From the NCBI GenBank assembly GCA_014904845.1, contig MU119384.1, forward strand, positions 9,300-73,299: a stretch of 64,000 bases of DNA, given 5' to 3'. Each line of letters starts with the position of its first letter. Position 1 is the stretch's first letter. The position numbers were made by a program, and so were the translations under genes. This document shows, piece by piece, positions 1 through 11,672 of the stretch. The DNA comes from Acephala macrosclerotiorum (taxonomy: Eukaryota; Ascomycota; Leotiomycetes; Helotiales; Mollisiaceae). A model generated the notes under the pieces. That model saw only the letters and a program-made list of their open reading frames with translations. It was not told where the DNA came from and made no database searches.

Positions 1-365
1 ATATATTAAATTAAAATATTTTATTTTTTAATATAAAAATATTAATAATTAATATAATTATAATATTTTAAATAAAACGATATTAAAAATAATATATTTA
101 TATAATTAATTAAACGTTTTTTATTTAATAAAATAATATATTAAAATTTTAATATATAATTTTATTTTAATAATTTAAATTTTATTAAACAATATTTAAT
201 AATTAATAAAAAAATTATTATAATATATTTTATAAATTAAATTTATTTTATAATTATTAATTTATATATATATAAAATTTTAAATAATTTTTAATATATA
301 AATTTTTTATTTATATTAATTTTATTAATACGAACAAAAACGTTTTTTTTTTATAATTACTTTAT
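1..365. repeat. Extremely AT-rich, RIP-degraded repeat (left edge)
   Basis: Almost pure A/T with only isolated CG dinucleotides and no open frame. The composition matches the AT-rich core at 32.3-34.1 kb, which is demonstrably RIP-mutated. It is probably the decayed end of a transposable element extending beyond the left edge of the window. The element family cannot be read from what remains. Confidence 0.75.
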
Positions 366-370
366 AAAAA

Positions 371-515
371 GCGTTAAATACTAAAAGCGACATATTTTAG
401 TAGTTCTTAGCGTAAATACGTGCCGTAGAGCTAGAGCTGCTCTACGGAGAGCGCTAAATACTAAAAGCGACACATCTTGGCGTTTCTTGGCGTAAACACG
501 TGCCGCAAGTCCTCT
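371..515. repeat. 80-bp tandem repeat, two copies, at the edge of the AT-rich block
   Basis: Two direct copies start at 371 and 451, exactly 80 bp apart (GCGTTAAATACTAAAAGCGA versus GCGCTAAATACTAAAAGCGA). Almost all differences between the copies are C/T or G/A transitions, and the copy nearer the AT-rich block is the more A/T-shifted, as RIP would produce. The first copy contains a perfect 8-bp inverted repeat (CCGTAGAG at 423-430, CTCTACGG at 440-447). This is probably the terminal part of a mobile element; no family assigned. Confidence 0.7.
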
Positions 516-810
516 ACGCGGAGTTTTTTTCACTAGCGGGATAACCTTTAACTATCGTCAAAGGCATTACCACCGTCATCCGAAAGTCAACAGCAGGCTC
601 GCCATGTTCTTTAATATGGATAACCTAATATTTGCGTCCACGTGCTTTCCACTAGAATGAAAAGCATTCTTCCAAGCGACATCCGAGCCATGCCATTCTC
701 GGACTAGCTCCCGAACTCGCTCATTTCGCGGACTCCAAACATCCAACCTCACTCCATCTGAACAGCATCCTAGTCAACGCTTCGTCCGCAATTCTCACCA
801 ATGCGAAACA

Positions 811-2672
811 ATGTCATTTAACTCTCGGGCTTGCGCCTTTCCACGAGCATCTCCACGACGCTGTCGAAGACCTGCATCCTTCCCTCGTCGAAATCGGGGT
901 TATAGAACCTTGCGGCGACAACCCCACCATCTCGAAATCACCGACGATGACCGGAAGAGGTTCTACATTCTAGGCACCGGCAGAGAATCCTTGTGGCTCG
1001 CCGCAAACCTAAGATGGGTGCACCCAGAGCCGCCACCGGTGACTATGCTCTGCAGCAGCAACCCGCGCATCGATTCATTCTATCAACAAGGTGGCAAGAT
1101 TCAGATAATCCAAGGCGACGAGATACGTGAAGCACGAGGTGTTGATATGGAGACTCTTTTGATCCAACCCAATGATCTTCAAATAAGCAGTAGACCTGTG
1201 TGGAATAGGCATTTTCATTTTGGAGGCTATGTCGTGGAGTCGGAGGTTGATAGCCAGCCACCAACAGTCGTCGATGCACAAAGTCAACATGCTCCCCCTC
1301 CCAAGCCCCTCGCAGATCTCCGTACTTTGTACCAACAGACAAGTTCCAAAAATAAATCGAGATTCAACGCTTCGAACGCGAGCTCCTCTACGAAAGACTT
1401 TGAGGACACCATGAAATTACCGTCAGAGCGGACTCTCAAACCAATTCTCAATTTGATAATACCTACTACTGCGTCTTTCAAACCAGATATAATACACGGA
1501 ATCACAACAAGGCTGGACGTCGAAACAAGTCTCTTCTTAATTGGAAAGTCCCTAGGAATCCTTGAGCATTGGAGTGAGACAGTTTTCCGAGACCCCCGAG
1601 CACGACCTAATTTCTTCAGGGGAATAATGACGTGAGTCAACAGATGCTCTTACATCACTGATTCTGAGCTGATAAATTTCTCTGTCACAATCTTACGGCA
1701 GGCCAGTACTCCCCTGAGGATGGGAATACTATATCCCTAGACGATCGAGTTAAGATGCAGTTGCGGGACGAGTTGAGAACTCGAAAACCTGCTGGTAAAC
1801 CTTTCATCGTCAATTACGACGGCAGAGGAGAATTGACATTTGGTCTTCCCTCTCTTATACCAAGCAAGACATTGATTGATAAAATGAAAGGCAAAGCTTC
1901 ATACGATTATATGACTAATACTCTGCTACGAGCAGCGGAGCTGGGAACGAGACTCATCTCTCTAGAACGACTTCTCATTGTATCCCTCCGGCAAGCTGGT
2001 CTTATCAGTATGCTAGGCGGCATGACGGCTCTACTGGAATGTACGTTTCAGGATCTCAAAAATAAGTTGCACAGCGACGCAAGTACGAAGCAATTGTTTG
2101 AGCTATTGATGCACGAGCTTTCCACGCTATTCTATGCTGAGAGCCGAGAAGTTCCAAGAAGTCGTATCGAGGCGTGGATTCAAGGATACCTCGACAAGGT
2201 CGCTGGTGACGCTGGTGACTCTGGGAAAAGTGGCTTGGGTCAAACACTGTTGAACATGAGGTTAGGAGTAGATTCCACCCAAGACTACGCGATGGGCTGG
2301 ATCGTAAAACGCTGCAAGGAAAGGGGAATTGCTTGTCCCATCCATGAGAGTGTAATGGCTATTCTCAGAGACAAAAGTGAGCAATGGACGGATAGACTCA
2401 TAGCAGAGCACAAGTTCACCACACATGCACAAAAGACACTCGAAGTTGCAGATCAAAGGATTAGAAATCATACGAGAGGGACTAGGGGTGATGCGAGGGC
2501 TGCATCGGATCCGGAACCGGAATACAGAGACAAGGTGGAGATACAACGGCAGAAGAGGCTGGAAAAGCGGCGCGCAGGTCTTGGGAAGCAGCCAATCCCA
2601 AAACACTTCGTCGCTCCCAATATATCACCACTGGGAAACACGACAATCGAGCGGCAAAAGGAAGAGAAGTGA
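811..2672 (+). CDS. Ketopantoate reductase-like (ApbA/PanE family) protein, possibly degenerate
   Basis: Two exons can be seen, about 811-1631 and 1702-2672. The N-terminal part has a Rossmann-like start (YILGTGRESLW followed by a PEPPPVTML segment, as in fungal 2-dehydropantoate 2-reductase relatives), but the usual GxGxxG is incomplete (GTGRES). The C-terminal part matches the ApbA C-terminal domain, including NMRLGVDSTQDYAMGWIVKR and a following PIHES. The family reduces ketopantoate to pantoate with NADPH in coenzyme A synthesis; divergent fungal members have other or unknown roles. A GTGAGT donor lies at 1632 and a CAG acceptor ends at 1701, but this splice does not restore the frame of exon 2, which is open upstream to 1701. 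Either the intron uses other sites or the gene carries a one-base lesion. It lies within 450 bp of the RIP-degraded block. Confidence 0.55.
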
Positions 2673-3080
2673 CCTCTCGGGTGGGAATTGGAATGGTAGT
2701 TGGCCATTGTCGTTCTCGCTGAAAAAGGCTGGAGCGAAGTTGAACTCATACCTTTTTTTTTTTTTTTTTTGGACTGGTATTGCGGAAGCTGCCTTCAGGG
2801 ACACCTGTAGCTTAATTATGTTGGCCTAGGGGGTTTGTGGATTTTGAAGTACGTTGCCATGAAGTTCTCGAGTCTCTGATTTGAGATCAAGCCTTCACTG
2901 AATGATTGGAGGACGAAAAGTTGTCTCCGGTGCAGCGAGTAATCTGGCGATCGCAATGTCTGTCTCAAATTTGGGGCTTTATTTTATACCCATATTACTA
3001 CCATCAAATAATGGATCTGTATATGTCTGCATATCCTGATCTTCAAGATCAAGCAGCTCCAGCGATCCTGAATTCGTCCT

Positions 3081-3467
3081 CTACTCCTCGGCAACAACCT
3101 CTATCTTAATTCTTGCCCCTTCCTTCGCTAGCCTCCTAACCTGCGCACAAGTACTAACCGGAAACGGCTTCTTAAACCACTGCACCCACAATCGGTCAAC
3201 CTCTCTAAACTCCTTCATGTCGATCATATATATCCTTCTGCTAACTACCTTGTCCAGACTAGACCCCGCAATTTCCAGACAGGCTTCGCTATTCTGGATT
3301 ATTTGTTTAGTTTGGTCGGTTAAAGGTAGAGATACGGTGGACCCGCCGTTGGGAAAGTCGCCCATAAAGCCGCAGAGGAAGTGGAGTCCGATTTTGGAGC
3401 GGATCACGTGGCTGAAGTTTCCATTCGTAATGGGAGCGGATGGGGACTGGCTAGCGTTGCGTGAGGA
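3081..3467 (-). CDS. RidA/YjgF/UK114-family protein (5' end unresolved)
   Basis: RidA proteins are small trimeric enzymes that hydrolyse reactive enamine/imine intermediates. The frame reads a plausible N-terminal strand (SPSAPITNGNFSHVIRS), the central region with SSLDKVV and a DMKEF segment, and the C-terminal ARIKIEVVAEE typical of the family. The frame is open upstream to a stop at 3498-3500, but no in-frame ATG was found, so a short 5' exon must lie upstream or the start has been lost. The downstream part shows no break. The sequence is quite diverged from canonical RidA, so the substrate is unknown. Confidence 0.65.
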   Translation of the reverse strand, partial: SSRNASQSPSAPITNGNFSHVIRSKIGLHFLCGFMGDFPNGGSTVSLPLTDQTKQIIQNSEACLEIAGSSLDKVVSRRIYMIDMKEFREVDRLWVQWFKKPFPVSTCAQVRRLAKEGARIKIEVVAEE

Positions 3468-3599
3468 GGGGATGATTGTGAAGGAACTTGAGAAATGCTA
3501 CAAGCGTTGGAATACGAGGAATTTCCATTCCGAAAACGCCCTCGTCTCTATTTTAACTGGTAGTTAACATCAAGCCTGAAGGGCGGAAAGTCATGTGAA

Positions 3600-6500
3600 C
3601 AACGAAATTAATTTCTCTATTCTTGGCCGCAACTCATATAAATCATTGATTATAACATGTTTTAAAAAATAACAACATCTCCATCCAAATCAATATTAGC
3701 AGAATCATACAATTGAGACCGCATCCGACGTGACTTTCGGAATAACATTTCCCCATAAGGTTAGATCCATAAGCGACGTTCTATCACACCGACATTCAGA
3801 TTTTGCTTTCATCCTTCCGCGCTTCCCAACCAACCACTCATCACATATTGACTTTGTTGCATACCGTTTTCCGAGAATCCAGTCACTGGAACTGCTTATC
3901 AGCCATTACGATCCTGTGGTAACCAATAAACAGCCCCAACTCGTGTGCTTCGCCTTTCACGCTGCATCAAAATCTCCACCACGCTCACCACACCTTGGCG
4001 AAGAACAGATTCCACGTTCTACAGGATCGCGATATGCAACAAACTCCTGCAAGTGCTAAGAAGTGGCAGGCATGGCTTCTAACTAGCGTTCGGAACCAGG
4101 GAATTAGAGGCGGTGTTCGAGGGCCACGAATCAGTGATATCGACATGTGATGGCTCTGCATGAAGCTCCACTACAAATCTCATATTGAAGCAGGAACACG
4201 TTGTGCAGGATCGAGACGTGCAACAAAAAGGCCATCCAGATAGATTGTTTCTCGGTCTGTCGTTCAATTGGTATTCTGCGGTGGGGCAAGGTGCACAGTG
4301 GCCAATCTGACGACAAAAATATGTGTGGAAGCTTGTCGCGAGGCTTCGGGAATCTAGCCACGATGCAGGACAGGCTCTTGCAGAATCGACGACATGCAAC
4401 AAAGATCTAGATCTGAGGCGTTCATCGGTTGTTTTTCTTGACGTGGCATTGACGTCCGCATACAGTTGGAGACTGGTCTGCGATTGAGGTGTTTGCATAG
4501 AAGAGCAGGGCGAAACGAACAGGAGTTCGAACTCCACGACTCCCCTTATGCCCCGACAGCACATGGAAGCAGCGTAAATGCCTCTGATTGGACAATTCCG
4601 CTCAATAGGCATAATGTGATCATAGGGATGAATGATATTCTTGGCCGCCATCCTCAGTATCATGAATCTTGGCGTCGTCAACCATCGATATCATATTCGT
4701 GCTGAGCTTGCTGGGTGCGCTAGCAAGCGCAAAGTTTGATGAAGCTGACATTATATTATGGGAAGGGTTCGTGGGCGCTCGATATCACGAAGCATGGTGT
4801 TTGTGTCAATCAACTTGTTTTTTGGGTTACATCTCGGCATCGGCCAAAATGAATTTGAGATTCGTACAATAGCCTTTCGGTCGAGGCAGGTTCGGGTTCC
4901 ACACATTGCGATGTGCAGCAGGGTTAGCGTAGCGAAGTGGAAGGGCGGGCTCGACCATCATTGGTCCGTATTTCACTCCAAAAGGCAAAATGCCTTTGTG
5001 ACAGGCGAATCAGAGGATTGCATTCCTACCCCCTCACAAGCCTTGACACACGAATTAAGCTTTCGGGAGGCCTATAGTGGCCAAGAACAGAGTTCTGTCG
5101 GCGAAATTCGACAACGGTTTGAGTTCCTTGTTGGGATGCGCTGCCCGACGAACGCTCTCAAGTTGTGTTCGAGGTCTGTGTTCGAAGTCTGTAGGTTCAA
5201 ACTTTCCACTGGGTATGGGACGAGAGCATCCCGAGACATAGTTTGAAGGGCCGAAGCACTATCTGGAAATTGGACTTTCGGAATGTATGAACTGTGTTAG
5301 TACTCAAACTGTTCGCAGAAAGCTTTGACAGAACTCCTGATCGTTAGTCTCCAACAACCGAGATAGGATGGGTCATAGCCGGAACACAAGTCCGTCTGGT
5401 ACCGATGCCTGACGAACTATTTGGGGCTAGAAAGCGAACACTTTGAAGCTCGGTTTCTACTCCGTACTCGCAGCAGTGGCCTACTGGTGGTCATAGGTAG
5501 ATAATCAGTCAATCCGCCTCGATCCAATACCACTTCGAAACATTTTCCCCCTCGCTGATCACGTGCGGGGCAACGCTATGTAGTCCTTACGAGAGCGGCC
5601 ACATCAGATCTTGCCTCAGAGCAATCCTCGGGACCACTTCGCTGGCCAGCAATGGAACCAAGCCTTCCTTCCCTTCTATTGTCTACGTCTTTGAGATACG
5701 AGATGTGACTGCGGCAAAAAGGTTGCGCCGACGGAAAGTCTCATCGACAGTCCATTGAAGGAAAGGACATACAAGAGAAGGCAAATATCGGCTGTCACTA
5801 CCAGCCAACACAACAGCAAGTGTCACTGAGCATGCATGTGGTCTTTCCCATCTTCAGACGAATTCGTTCTTGGCTATGAATGCATAGAAGTAGAGCGATT
5901 CACATACATGTTTAAGTAGGACACTTTCCAGTTGAGACTGAGAATGAAGTTTCTTGGTTTTGACTACAATCCAGGTACATGTCTTCTCGCCTTTCGGTCT
6001 TTCGGAGGTCCTCGATAGGGACGAAAAGATCAGAGGCATGGGGTATACTTGGACTCCATTCACGTGATTAAAGCTTTCTCGGGCTTTTCCTTCCCACCAG
6101 GCCACCTTTCGGCCACCTCCTTCCTTTTCAAACATACCTGGGGAAGCTTTAGCCAAGCTCGTTTGCGGAGGCGCGAATTGTTTTGGTTCGTGCTTCTCTT
6201 GAGACAAACCTTATTTGGCGACCCTGCGCCAAGGGGTAAGGCGAGCAGTTTGACGATCCCTTTTTGCAAGGCCTGTGTGGTTCCCGGCGAACGTCAAAAG
6301 TTTATGGAGATCAATGGAGACCTCCATTGGCCTAGTGACAGCCCTTGTGCGCGCGGCTCTTAGGATATCCCAGCTCATCGCAAGAGAGAGCATAACAAGA
6401 CAAGCGCAACAGCTCCCCGTTGATCAGTGATCCGAAGATTTCAGTTCGCCAAGTTATCTTCTTGAACCTACCGTTGGGCCAAATATCAACGGGGCAGGGA

Positions 6501-7171
6501 GCAACCTCTCATTTTGGTTTCACTATGGACAAAATTTTCCGAACGTTTAACTGTGCGCGCCTCCGAAGCGTTGTGGGAAGTTCCTCTTGGGCATCTCATA
6601 CCCGTTACTACATTTTCAAATGCAGGAGCTATGGTCAATCCTTGACGAAGATCCGATTTCACACACAGGACATCATCAGCGACAAGTCGTACTAAGCCGG
6701 CTCTATTCGGGTTTCAGTTCGCTAGCCCGGACGAACTATCCAGGGGGACTTTGACCTATGCATGTTCCTGACATACAGAGGAAATCTTATGCACTATCAA
6801 TGTCTAAAGTCTTGGTTTGACTAGTGCCGTACTAACTACTGTTGGTAGGCTCGTACGGCCTGATGAACGACTATGTTTTCTTGTTCTGAGGAAAGTCTGA
6901 TTCCACATGCAAGTAGCTCGGTCCAGACCTTAAGGACCATCAATGCTGTTTGGTTCGTCTCTCTCAAGAAGCCAGCCGGTGGCCGAGCATATCTTATAGA
7001 GGCCGCCCAGAATATGACCGAGTCTTGATCAGACTAACTTCATAATCACTTAAGGACAACAGACGAGTCCAAATTTTCTTCAATTCTTTCTTGGCATTTC
7101 AATCTTCATAGGTGGTGGCCGCCTTCGCCAGATATGTGTCAGCGGATTGTACAATCTAATCCTATCCTTTA
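3600..7171. other. Long stretch without a recognisable gene
   Basis: Several frames of 60-200 codons are open on both strands, but none has a recognisable domain, codon pattern or splice structure. Weak repeats lie at about 4020-4405 (separate entry). The base composition is moderate rather than AT-rich. It may be relic sequence too decayed to identify. Confidence 0.5.
4020..4406. repeat. Degenerate repeat, three copies spaced about 180 bp
   Basis: A motif close to CAGGATCGAGACATGCAACAA recurs near 4025, 4207 and 4385. The intervening DNA is poorly conserved. The spacing and the ATGCAACAA core resemble the better-preserved array at 25.7-26.5 kb, so both may descend from one dispersed satellite family. 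Confidence 0.4.
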
Positions 7172-8813
7172 ATGAACCGGAAAACATCCTCAACAATGTC
7201 TAAATACGGCACTTCGGAAAGTCACCACACTCCTTTTCCATGTACAGATTGCCTCATCAACATCGTCACATCCTCATCTTCCTCCGCCCCAACCTCAACA
7301 GGAGTAAGTCAGAAGGACGTTGCAGATTATCTGCATTCTAACGAGTATTTAGGCGGCTGAATCTTCATTCACACCTCCTATGGGACCACGATCTCAGACA
7401 CACCTGGAACATGTCATCATCCTAGTCTTGATATCTGTTATTATTTTCACACTTTTCTTCTTCATCGTTTTCTACCTCTTCCGACGTTATCGACAGCGAT
7501 ATCTCAAACGACAGTCAGAGCTCGAAGAAGGAAGAATGGAGGTCGCAGAAGCTAGAGCTATGTGGCCTGTGGACGAGACGTTGAAAGAAGGCTGCTTGGT
7601 CAAGAGCTTTCAATTGCTCAGTCCGTCTATGCCACGAGCTCCACCACCTGCGGTAGGGGGCATCGCATCACATCCTCTCTACCACCCAGGAATCAAACGT
7701 TCACGAACATTACCCCACATTCAGGCACCTCAGTACCCACTTTCTCGACCCGCCGCGTCATATCCTCATGTTATCAACGGGCAAACGAACAACCTCGAAC
7801 CCCTTTGCGCTTACCTCAAATCCGAATCGAAACCTCTCACGTCTTTCACAACAATGCAAACCAGGAGGCCCCAAACTCCCGAGCCGATCTATTCAAAATT
7901 GCCACTCCGGCAAAGTGGGCCTACAAGATCAAACCCATTTCTGGGTCGCCAAATTCAAACCCAATCAGTATGGTCAAGCTCGGCAGCATCCAGTATCGCT
8001 CCATCATCACAAAGCATCTACTCACCACGATCTCCCAAAACAATTCGATCGCGACATTCACTCCGTCCCGCACCAGCACCTCGACACTCTCCGCCTGCAC
8101 CATACTCACCCTATCAATCTCCAGCCTCAGAATACATGCCTCACAAACTAGGCATGTGCCCTCTCTTTGCCTTGGATCGCGATGATCTTTATAGTGGAGA
8201 TTTAATGCCAGAGAGTCTCCCGATCAACGAGAATCTTCTGAGGCCAAGGCTTGCCTTGGAGACGAATCATCCCCGTGATGACTCTCCAACCCTACAACCG
8301 AGCGCATTACCCAAGTTTCGTCCCCTGGACGGGGATTGCCCTTTAGCGGTAATTGAGGCCAAGACCCCGCCAATCCCACAAGTCCCGCCCTCGCCCCCGA
8401 CTTCTCCTCTGAGACCTCCCCGGTCGCCTACACCTCCGCTTCCTCGGTCTCTGGATTCACTAAGATCTCTAGCATTGCTGAAGTCTCTGAGGCCAGTCAG
8501 GCTGACGATTGACTTGTCTGCCAATCCTTTCGAGGCGAAGCTGGACCAGTCACCGATAGAGCAAATTGAGCGATGGCTTGATAGCTCCACGGCAACTATT
8601 TCGGCGTTTGGTTCATTGCTCGCCGATGGTAATCTAGGTGTGAGCTCACCTAATGGTTCTTCACCACTCGCACAAACACTTGACGAAGAAGACTCATCGA
8701 AAGAAGAGGAAGTTACAGAAACAATACCACCAAAACAGATATCGCCTATTAGAGCGATGAGGAGTTCGGCTTCCAGGAAAGGCAGCAAGGATGATATTGG
8801 CTCTGCCTTTTAG
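7172..8813 (+). CDS. Single-pass membrane protein with long proline/serine-rich tail
   Basis: Two exons, 7172-7303 and 7353-8813, with a 49-bp intron (GTAAGT donor, CTAAC branch site, TTTAG acceptor) that keeps frame, give about 530 residues. A short Ser/Thr-rich N-terminus is followed by one hydrophobic segment at roughly residues 63-84 and a basic stop-transfer patch (FRRYRQRYLKRQ). The rest is a low-complexity Pro/Ser-rich cytoplasmic region with SPPAPYSP-like and PPSPPTSP-like runs and an acidic patch near residue 500. No enzymatic domain is seen. The architecture suits a fungal plasma-membrane adaptor or sensor, but this is inferred from topology only. A second ATG at 7196 could also serve as start. 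Confidence 0.8.
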
Positions 8814-9712
8814 ACCGCCATGTATTTATTGTGTGTTGATTTGTATGATACGATTTTTAGGGATTGGGGACGATATTAATGTGTGGTGGCGGAAGATCTG
8901 GAAGCTGTGGGCTTTGGATATCATGCATTACAGTCCTTGCGGATGAGAATGTTGCTGTTTAGACAGCGTGCGAAAGCAAGTAGTGATGATCTAGATGAGA
9001 TAGAATGCAGTCTATTTCTTGCAAGCAAGCGCCATTTTGTGATATGGTGACATGAGTGATGTATGTGGTTGCTCTTTATTTTCAGACTCTCGTGTTCCTG
9101 CTTTGATAGCGGTCATTGTGGGAGGGGCAGTCCTTCCCCAAATTCGAGCCATCGTGTGTGCGTTGGAATTTGCGGGAGGCGGAACGATCGTGCCAAAGCT
9201 CGAGGCAGTTTCGTTCTGTCTAGCGACTCCAATGTCGTGGATTCCCAATATTTCCCTACCTTGTTATTGTTCGACAAACGTGTTCCTTCCTCAATTCAAC
9301 GCAATATCGCCTTTCTTTCAGGTTGAGTTCAACCGCAAGGCCGCCTTGCCTCTATATCCTGGAAGTGCTGCTTGCTAGTATCGCTATCTGTTGTCGATAC
9401 GGAACACCCGCCAGCTTTGTTTCCCCAAGGTCTCGCCGTTATTTTGGTCCGGCAACCTTGGCATTTGATCTGATCCGACATACATTCCTCGCAATCCATT
9501 TGCTGTCCGAGTTCTTTTCGCGTCCTTTTGTCCGAGTAGCTTGACCTGGAGAGTCCTCAGTCCCGCTAGGCACAGTGCCGGCCACCATTCATCCAGCAAG
9601 CATAACTCTACACAAAAGAAAGGACAAGGGCGAACACCGCACGAGCTATCTCGACGATGAAGACCTAGCGAAGCCGAAGAGAGTCACAAGTCCCCAGCCG
9701 CTATTCGGGTAG
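8814..9712. other. Intergenic stretch, no supported gene
   Basis: It holds the 3' region of the membrane-protein gene and short overlapping frames on both strands (about 9012-9600) without any recognisable domain. Confidence 0.5.
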
Positions 9713-9884
9713 GAACATTCGGCGTGATCAAAAAAAAATCACGTTAATCAATTCAAATTATGATTAACTTGATTGGATCAAATTAAATTATGATTACGCT
9801 AAAATGTTAATCATTAAATTATGATTTAAGACCTCATAATCTAATTTAATCTAATTATTTATCAGGCCGAGAACATTTGGCGTG
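9713..9884. mobile_element. Small AT-rich insertion flanked by a 14-bp direct repeat
   Basis: GAACATTCGGCGTG at 9713-9726 recurs as GAACATTTGGCGTG at 9871-9884, with one C/T mismatch. The 144 bp between them are far richer in A/T than either flank and contain many TAATC/GATTA motifs, including three AAATTATGATT repeats. This looks like a target duplication around a MITE-like insertion, although 14 bp is long for a target site, so excision footprint or local duplication are alternatives. Confidence 0.5.
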
Positions 9885-11035
9885 TCACCGATTATCTGCA
9901 GTCTTCATTCGCTCAGAACTTCAAGGCAATCGAAGGTCGACCAAATACAACGATCTATAGTGCTTCAATGGCCTACTCAACGCGTGCACCTTCACCTCGT
10001 CATTCAGCCTGATGATATCTAGCTTGTGACCCTGACACAGCTCAACTTCTATATATCTTGAAGCACGCAGAGGAATTGCGTTCATGTTCATCGTGCATCA
10101 AGGGAAAGAGACCATCGCGGTCTTCATCAGCGGCGAGACAAGAAATTCCAAAAATCCTCTTCACTTCGTAGGTTTTGGTCGGGACGTAACAAAGATGATG
10201 CAGGAGAAGATCATCGACAAGAGTTTAAGTGGCTGGCTCATTCCAGACTTCTCCACGACGACAGAGATTCACTGTGTTATTGCCAGTATCGTTTTCATTA
10301 GTGCTATGTCAAAGTACTTCTACCCACCGGATGAGGCGGCGGGATGTGGATTGCCTTCCGTCACTTTGATGTAAGTTTTGCCTGTCTCAGCCCAGCCTCG
10401 ACTTGCTTTTGCCTAATGTCTAACTTACCAATGTCCACTAATGTTTTTTCAATCTAAAGCACCGTCTGCTGACTGAAACAGGGGAACCAAACAAGGTTGG
10501 GAGACGATTCTTCAAAAGCTTGACATGATTCAAAGGCTTAGAGACGGGGAACCCACCGAATGGTACGATCCGTTAGTCCCGATCTTCAAACGCTTTGTCA
10601 AGATGTTCGGTGAACCAGAGTCCGGCGATACCAAAGAATCCTGGCAGCAAATCCTACATCATGAGCCCAGTAGATCTAGCCATCCAGGCTACTACTCGGG
10701 ATGGCTTACGGCGTTTTCATTCTGGGCCGACAAGGAAACCTGTATACACAAGGCGACAAGATATAGACCCGTAGGAAAGGAAAGGCTGGTATTGAGTCTC
10801 GAAGGTTTCTTGTACCCCCTATCCTAGCCGCCAAGGTCGCCGAAGGTTAGGTCAGCATTGACGCTCGCATTGATAATACATACTATGGACACAGTATATA
10901 CGGCATAAAGATGATCGCTGGCAGGGTTGGTATGGAATCCGCAGCTAGTAGAGAATACGAAGGAGGTTTGAATACTGTGAACCCAATATCGGGATGGTGG
11001 GTGTACGGAATTCTTTTTCTTGTTTCGTTCAATAC
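9885..11035 (+). pseudogene. DUF4419 family gene, decayed
   Basis: DUF4419 is a widespread fungal family of unknown biochemical function. Family landmarks appear in order but in different frames: LQSSFAQNF at about 9910, LVIQPDDI then TAG at 10020-10022 (where the family has Trp), LTQLNFYI, KHAEELR, then a long frame from 10084 with LIPDFSTTTE and GLPSVTLM. A good intron lies at 10371-10481 (GTAAGT...ACAG), after which the frame continues as GTKQGWE and SGWLTAFSFWADK. A stop at 10825-10827 follows, yet the C-terminal part (MIAGRVGMES and NPISGWWVYG, 10909-11010) remains readable. At least three frameshifts or stops make it non-functional. It begins right beside the small AT-rich insertion. 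Confidence 0.85.
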
Positions 11036-11672
11036 AACTCTCCACGTATAATTGGATCCCGAGTTTATGCCTATCTCAAGAATGGGGTGACAGCGAGCGG
11101 CCCGCACGTCGTTCCCCACTTTCATTCCTTCTGCCCCATATCAACTCTTTTATACATCTTTTGGAATTCCTCCTGGAGCGGAGGAAGTGGATAACTCCCA
11201 CGAGCGCAATATCTTCTCCCTAGAACGCCATCTAGAACGTCAAGTTTACTTCTCCTGACTGGCGTTATTGCTACGTTCCCCTGATTCCAAAACCTGATAT
11301 CGTGCATTTGAGTGGATGCGGTCGCGAGTACCTTCTGGACTCGGTATCAAATCCCTCATCCTCATCGGACGAATCCGCAATTGTGTTATCTAGCTGCCTT
11401 TATCTCCATACAAAACTTCTCGACTCGACGTCGAAATGCGGTTGTTATCTTTGTTATCATGGGTAAGTTCTAGATGCAGGCGGCGAGCAGGCATGGACGC
11501 GCAACAATAGTGGGCTTGGCCGATCCGTCCGAACTTTAATAAGCTCTGTCAAGCATATATGATATGCGTACCCAAGACTCTGGGAACCTTGGACTTTGAT
11601 CTTGTCCGAGTCTGGATTCTTCTTGTTCAATTGATCTCTCACTTCTGCAGCGATTCGGAGGAGAAGTTCAAG
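11036..11672. other. Upstream region of the permease gene
   Basis: No gene was recognised. It presumably contains the promoter and leader of the downstream amino-acid permease. A frame in phase with the permease is open back to 11559, but the first convincing ATG is at 11673. Confidence 0.45.

Noticed and set aside
2752..2770. Poly-T run as a possible terminator or retrotransposed poly-A tail
   Set aside because: It follows the end of the ketopantoate-reductase-like gene without target duplication or a retroelement body; a simple mononucleotide run is enough.
9012..9599. Overlapping frames of 70-110 codons on both strands
   Set aside because: Several overlapping frames compete, none with a recognisable domain, and none is flanked by convincing splice sites.
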